64,000 bases of DNA, from NCBI GenBank assembly GCA_023388075.1, contig JAEWGX010000049.1, positions 25,607 through 89,606 of the forward strand, given 5' to 3'. Each line of letters opens with the position of its first letter. Positions within the stretch are counted from its first letter, which is position 1. The stretch is from Pseudomonadota bacterium. Its GTDB lineage: Bacteria; Pseudomonadota; Gammaproteobacteria; Burkholderiales; Burkholderiaceae_E. Made by a program: the position numbers and the translations under genes. Below are positions 60,743 through 64,000 of the stretch, piece by piece. The notes below the pieces were generated by a model. It made no database searches. It saw only the letters and a list, made by a program, of their open reading frames with translations, and had not been told where the DNA came from.

Positions 60743-62314
60743 CTACTTGGCGATCCAGGTCTCGGCGAACGTGGAGTTCGGACCGGAGCTGTCGATCACC
60801 AGGTTGTGGACCTTCTTGTTGTAGACCGTCGGCCAGACCAGCTCCACCAGCCAGGCTACCGCGACGTCGTCGACCAGGATCTTCTGCACCTCCGAGTAGA
60901 GCTGCTTGCGCTTCGCCTCGTCGATCTCCCGCGCGGCCTGCTGGAACAGCTCGTCCACCTTCGGGTTGGCATAGCCGCTGTGGTTGGTGAAGAGCACCCC
61001 CTGGCGCCGGTTGTCGGACATGAACGTGCGCGAGACGCCGAGCGCCGGGTCCGACAGCGTGGTGAGGAAGTACATCGTCATGTCGAAGTCCCAGTTGCGG
61101 GTGCGATCGGACCAGCCGGCCGCGTCCGACGGCTCCAGCGTGACCTCGACGCCCACCTGCCTCAGGGCCTGGCGCGTGTACTCGGCCGCGCGGTTCCACA
61201 TCTCGCCGTACGGCAGCCCCAGCAGCTTGATCGAGGTCCGCACGCCGTTGGCGCCGCGCTTCAGCCCCATCTCGTCCAGCAGCGCCTCGGCCTTGGCCGG
61301 ATTGAAGTCGTACGCGGGCACGTTCGGCTCGTAGAACGGCGAGCTCGAATGGACCGGGCCCGTGGCCACCTTCGCGTAGGTCTGGAAGACGGTGTCGCGG
61401 ATGAAGTTGCGGTCCAGTGCGTGCATCACCGCCTTGCGGAACCGCTTGTCGTCGAACGGCTTGCGGCGATGGTTCATCTCGAGCCAGACGATGGGCGAGC
61501 CCCACTCCCATCCCTTGGTGGTCACCTCGATGAACGGCATCTTGCTCAGGCGATTGACGTCGAGCAGCTCCAGGTCGTTCTGGGTGCCGACGTGCAGCTG
61601 CTGCGACTCGATCGCGATCGCGCGCGAGGCCGCATCCGGGACGAGCCGGTAGTAGATCTCGTCCAGGTAGGGCAGGCCCTTGCGCCAGTAGCTCTCGTTC
61701 TTCGTCAGGTGAAGGTATTCGCCGCGACGCCATTCCTTGAACTTGAACGGGCCCGTGCCCACCGGCTTGGCATTGTTCGGGTTCTTGCGGAAGTCGGTTC
61801 CCTTGTAGAGGTGGGCCGGGACGATCTCGGTGCCGATGCCGAAGCTGCGGATCAGCGGACCGAACGGCTCCTTCAGGCGAAACTCCACGTTGTAGTCGTC
61901 GACCTTCGCGACCTGCACGTCCTGGAAGACGATCTTCATCCGCGGATGCACCTCGATCAGGTACTCCGCGAACGTGAACACCACGTCATCGGCCGTGAAC
62001 GGCTTGCCGTCGTGCCACTTGACGTCCTCGCGCAGCTTGAACGAGTAGGTCCTGCCGTCGGGCGAGATCTTCCAGGACTCCGCCAGGTGCGCCTTCGGCT
62101 GCAGCTCGAAGTCGTACATCAGCAGGCTCTCGAACATCTTGGTGGAGACGAGCAGCGCGGGCGACTGCAGGAACTGCCCCGCCATGATGCCGGGCGGTTC
62201 CGGCCAGAGGAGCGATTGCAGCGCGCCGCCGCGCGTGGGATCGGCCGCCTGCGCGGCGCCGAACGACATGGCGAGCGAGCATGCCGTGATGAGAGTGACC
62301 AGGATTCGTCTCAT
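60743..62314 (-). CDS. Dipeptide/oligopeptide-type ABC substrate-binding protein (DppA-like)
   Basis: 523 residues from MRRILVTL. Signal peptide ends near residue 23 (GAAQAADP). The family 5 solute-binding fold shows LAESWKISPDGRTYSFKLREDVKWHDGKPFTADDVVFTF and TGPFKFKEWRRGEYLHL. These receptors bind di- or oligopeptides, nickel, opines or other amide compounds, so an amide ligand fits the downstream amidase. It is the first gene of the operon and is divergent from the MocR gene. Confidence 0.94.
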   Translation of the reverse strand: MRRILVTLITACSLAMSFGAAQAADPTRGGALQSLLWPEPPGIMAGQFLQSPALLVSTKMFESLLMYDFELQPKAHLAESWKISPDGRTYSFKLREDVKWHDGKPFTADDVVFTFAEYLIEVHPRMKIVFQDVQVAKVDDYNVEFRLKEPFGPLIRSFGIGTEIVPAHLYKGTDFRKNPNNAKPVGTGPFKFKEWRRGEYLHLTKNESYWRKGLPYLDEIYYRLVPDAASRAIAIESQQLHVGTQNDLELLDVNRLSKMPFIEVTTKGWEWGSPIVWLEMNHRRKPFDDKRFRKAVMHALDRNFIRDTVFQTYAKVATGPVHSSSPFYEPNVPAYDFNPAKAEALLDEMGLKRGANGVRTSIKLLGLPYGEMWNRAAEYTRQALRQVGVEVTLEPSDAAGWSDRTRNWDFDMTMYFLTTLSDPALGVSRTFMSDNRRQGVLFTNHSGYANPKVDELFQQAAREIDEAKRKQLYSEVQKILVDDVAVAWLVELVWPTVYNKKVHNLVIDSSGPNSTFAETWIAK

Positions 62315-62465
62315 GTTGCCTCCGATTGGTAGTTCTAGCCGGGCGCGATGCGCGCCAGGGGCCGCCGGGAATCCGGGCGGACCTCGACCCGTGGCGTGTG
62401 GCTGCATTATGCTTTGATGTGGGTTGGCGGCAAGGGCCACTTACTGGACTATCGGGGGAACCACT
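62315..62465. promoter_or_regulatory. Divergent promoter region of the amide operon and MocR regulator
   Basis: The 151-bp gap holds a minus-strand TTGCCG (62428-62433) and CATAAT (62406-62411) with a 16-base spacer, a plausible promoter for the transporter operon. On the plus strand TTGGCG (62424-62429) and GACTAT (62447-62452) are a weaker pair for the regulator. CTGGACTA (62444-62451) resembles the CTGGAC half-site reported for the MocR protein TauR; I find no clear second copy. Confidence 0.4.
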
Positions 62466-64000
62466 TTGGACGTCAAGAACGTGAGCCGCCCGCGGCGCGC
62501 ACCCAGGCGCAACGGCGAGGGCGTCGCCGCGTTCCCGATCGGCCCGCTCTCGCGTGGCGAAGGCTTCCTGAATCGCGAGCTCTACCTGCGGATCCGCGAG
62601 GCCATCGTCGGCGGCGAGATGCCGGCCGGCTACCGCCTGCCGTCCACCCGGGTCCTGTCCGCGCAGCTCGGCGTGGCGCGCAACACCGTCCTGGATGCCT
62701 ACGAGCAGCTGAACTCAGAGGGCTACCTCGAGTCCCGCCACGGCTCCGGCCATTACGTCGCGGCCTTCGTCCCCGAGGCGTTCGAGCGCCTGACCGCGAA
62801 GCGCCGACGGCCCGAGGCGACCCGCAAGGGGTCGGCCGCCCAGATCGCCAACCGCTTCGCCTTCGTGCCCGAGTCGTTCCGTCGCGCCATTCCGGCCGTG
62901 CCCTTCCGCGCCAACCTTCCTGCGCTCGACGTCGTCGAGCTCCAGGCGTGGATCCGGCTGTACACCCGGATCCTCAGGCAGGCGGGCCGTTCCGCGCGCA
63001 ATCCCGGCCACTTCGGCGAGACCGACGCGATCGGCGACGCCCTGTTGCGTCGCGCCATCGCGGAGTACGTGTCGCTCGCGCGCGGGGTCCGCTGCTCGCC
63101 CGAGCAGGTGGTGATCACCGCCGGCGCCCAGCACGCGATGGACCTCCTGCTGCGGGTCATCGGCCGCCCCGGCGAGCAGGCGTGGATCGAGGATCCCTGT
63201 TTCCCCGGGGCGCTTGCCGCGCTGCGAGGGGCTGGCCTGCAGCCGGTACCGGTTCCGGTCGACGACGACGGCATCGATGTCGACCGGGCGCGTCGGCTGG
63301 CCGGAGAGGCGCGCGTCGCGCTCGTCTGCCCATCCAAGCAGTTCCCGCTGGGGCACGTGATGGCGCTGCATCGCCGGCTCGCCCTCATCGAGTGGGCGCG
63401 GGAGCGCAAGGCCTGGGTGATCGAGGACGACTACGACAGCGAGTACCGCTTCTCCGGAAAGACCATTCCCTCGCTCCAGGGCCTGGACGGCGGCGAGTTC
63501 GTGATCTACGTGGGCACCTTCAGCAAGGTGCTGTTCCCCGGGCTGCGCCTCGGCTTCATCGTCGCGCCGCCCATGCTGGTGGACCCCATCGTCGCCGTGC
63601 GGACCTTGGCCGGCCGCCACGGCAACCCGCTGGACCAGCAGGTGCTCGCCCGCTTCATCCTGGACGGGCACCTGGGCCGCCATGTGCGCCGGATGCGCAA
63701 GCTCTACCAGGTGCGGATGGAGGCGCTGCTGCATTCCGCGGGACGATGGCTCGGCGGTGCCGTCACCGTGGAGCCGGCCGAGGCGGGACTGCAGACGGTC
63801 GGGTGGCTGGCGCCCGGGTTCGATGACCAGGCGGTTTCCGAGCGGGCGGCGGAGGCGGGCGTCGAGGTCGGGCACCTGTCACGCTACTGCATCGACACGG
63901 CGCGGCCACCGGGGCTCGTGTTCGGGTTCGGCGCGTTCGACGAGGGGGAGATCGATGCGGCGGCACGGGTGCTGGCGGGAGTGCTGGAGCGCGAAGCCGG
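62466..64000 (+). CDS. MocR/PdxR-type regulator: GntR winged helix fused to aminotransferase domain (partial, runs off right edge)
   Basis: At least 511 residues, open to the window end, no stop seen. Translated from TTG at 62466, preceded by GGGGGA; GTG at 62481 is an alternative. The winged helix has AGYRLPSTRVLSAQLGVARNTVLDAYEQL. The fold type I aminotransferase domain follows, with VVITAGAQHAMDL, VIEDDYDSEYRF and the PLP-lysine region YVGTFSKVLFPGLRLGF. MocR proteins sense PLP with an amine and control transport or catabolism genes. It diverges from the dpp-type transporter and amidase operon and is its probable regulator. Confidence 0.93.
   Translation, partial: MDVKNVSRPRRAPRRNGEGVAAFPIGPLSRGEGFLNRELYLRIREAIVGGEMPAGYRLPSTRVLSAQLGVARNTVLDAYEQLNSEGYLESRHGSGHYVAAFVPEAFERLTAKRRRPEATRKGSAAQIANRFAFVPESFRRAIPAVPFRANLPALDVVELQAWIRLYTRILRQAGRSARNPGHFGETDAIGDALLRRAIAEYVSLARGVRCSPEQVVITAGAQHAMDLLLRVIGRPGEQAWIEDPCFPGALAALRGAGLQPVPVPVDDDGIDVDRARRLAGEARVALVCPSKQFPLGHVMALHRRLALIEWARERKAWVIEDDYDSEYRFSGKTIPSLQGLDGGEFVIYVGTFSKVLFPGLRLGFIVAPPMLVDPIVAVRTLAGRHGNPLDQQVLARFILDGHLGRHVRRMRKLYQVRMEALLHSAGRWLGGAVTVEPAEAGLQTVGWLAPGFDDQAVSERAAEAGVEVGHLSRYCIDTARPPGLVFGFGAFDEGEIDAAARVLAGVLEREA

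Noticed and set aside
59570..62332. A 920-codon open frame on the plus strand opposite the transporter genes
   Set aside because: Its product is rich in Arg, His, Asp and Gln with no recognisable domain, while the opposite strand encodes clear DppA, DppB and DppC proteins. Long antisense frames are expected in DNA this GC-rich.
62348..63826. A plus-strand frame of 492 codons at the right edge
   Set aside because: Its product is arginine-rich without motifs. The true gene is in another frame, reads through to the window end and encodes the MocR fusion.

Overview
The window is dense, GC-rich (roughly two-thirds G+C) proteobacterial chromosome. The gene content fits a metabolically versatile betaproteobacterium, probably Burkholderiales: orphan Bug-type (tripartite tricarboxylate) binding proteins, many LysR/IclR/GntR regulators beside small catabolic operons, CaiB-type CoA-transferases, a TAXI-TRAP transporter and a MocR regulator. 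This placement is inferred from gene content only. I see no rRNA, tRNA, insertion sequence, phage gene or CRISPR array.

Layout. 1-8633 (minus): a GntR-led operon. It has an FCD-type GntR regulator with a tandem operator, a CaiB/BaiF CoA-transferase, two full-length carboxyltransferases around a biotin carrier, a taurine/nitrate-type ABC importer, and the start of a ThDP enzyme that leaves the window. 8637-15915: a DUF502 membrane protein, an amidohydrolase with a CobW GTPase and a cupin, and an EmrAB-like efflux pair with its MarR regulator and a 24-bp palindromic operator. 15916-19246: an ABC exporter preceded by a leader-peptide/hairpin region, then an MFS transporter. 19392-24607: OsmC and MaoC-like proteins, a Spy-like periplasmic protein, a TAXI-TRAP transporter and a DUF2892 protein.

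24704-31580: DUF1801 and GYD proteins, separately encoded LigD polymerase and LigD ligase domains, and a MacAB/LolCD-like ABC system. 31658-34724: a reactive-sulfur locus in which an OsmC protein and persulfide-dioxygenase-type hydrolase diverge from a BigR-type repressor, two YeeE/YedE halves and a rhodanese/DSP-like protein; two consensus promoters overlap one operator. 35291-39388: PdxA-like dehydrogenase, Bug receptor and LysR, then MazG-like and deformylase-like proteins. 39422-43609: an orphan amino-acid-type binding protein, alpha/beta hydrolase, cupin, SnoaL-like protein and IclR. 43515-51750: a LysR regulator diverging from a TauD-like oxygenase, Bug receptor, CoA-transferase, enoyl-CoA hydratase, IpdAB-like pair and acyl-CoA ligase.

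51761-64000: the most unusual region. A minus-strand operon carries a peptide/nickel-type ABC importer, a ThDP enzyme, both subunits of a dimethylformamidase-like amidase and an enolase-superfamily enzyme. A MocR/PdxR-type regulator diverges from it and runs off the right edge. I read it as an uptake-and-degradation operon for an unidentified amide. Functions are family-level calls from motifs read by eye.
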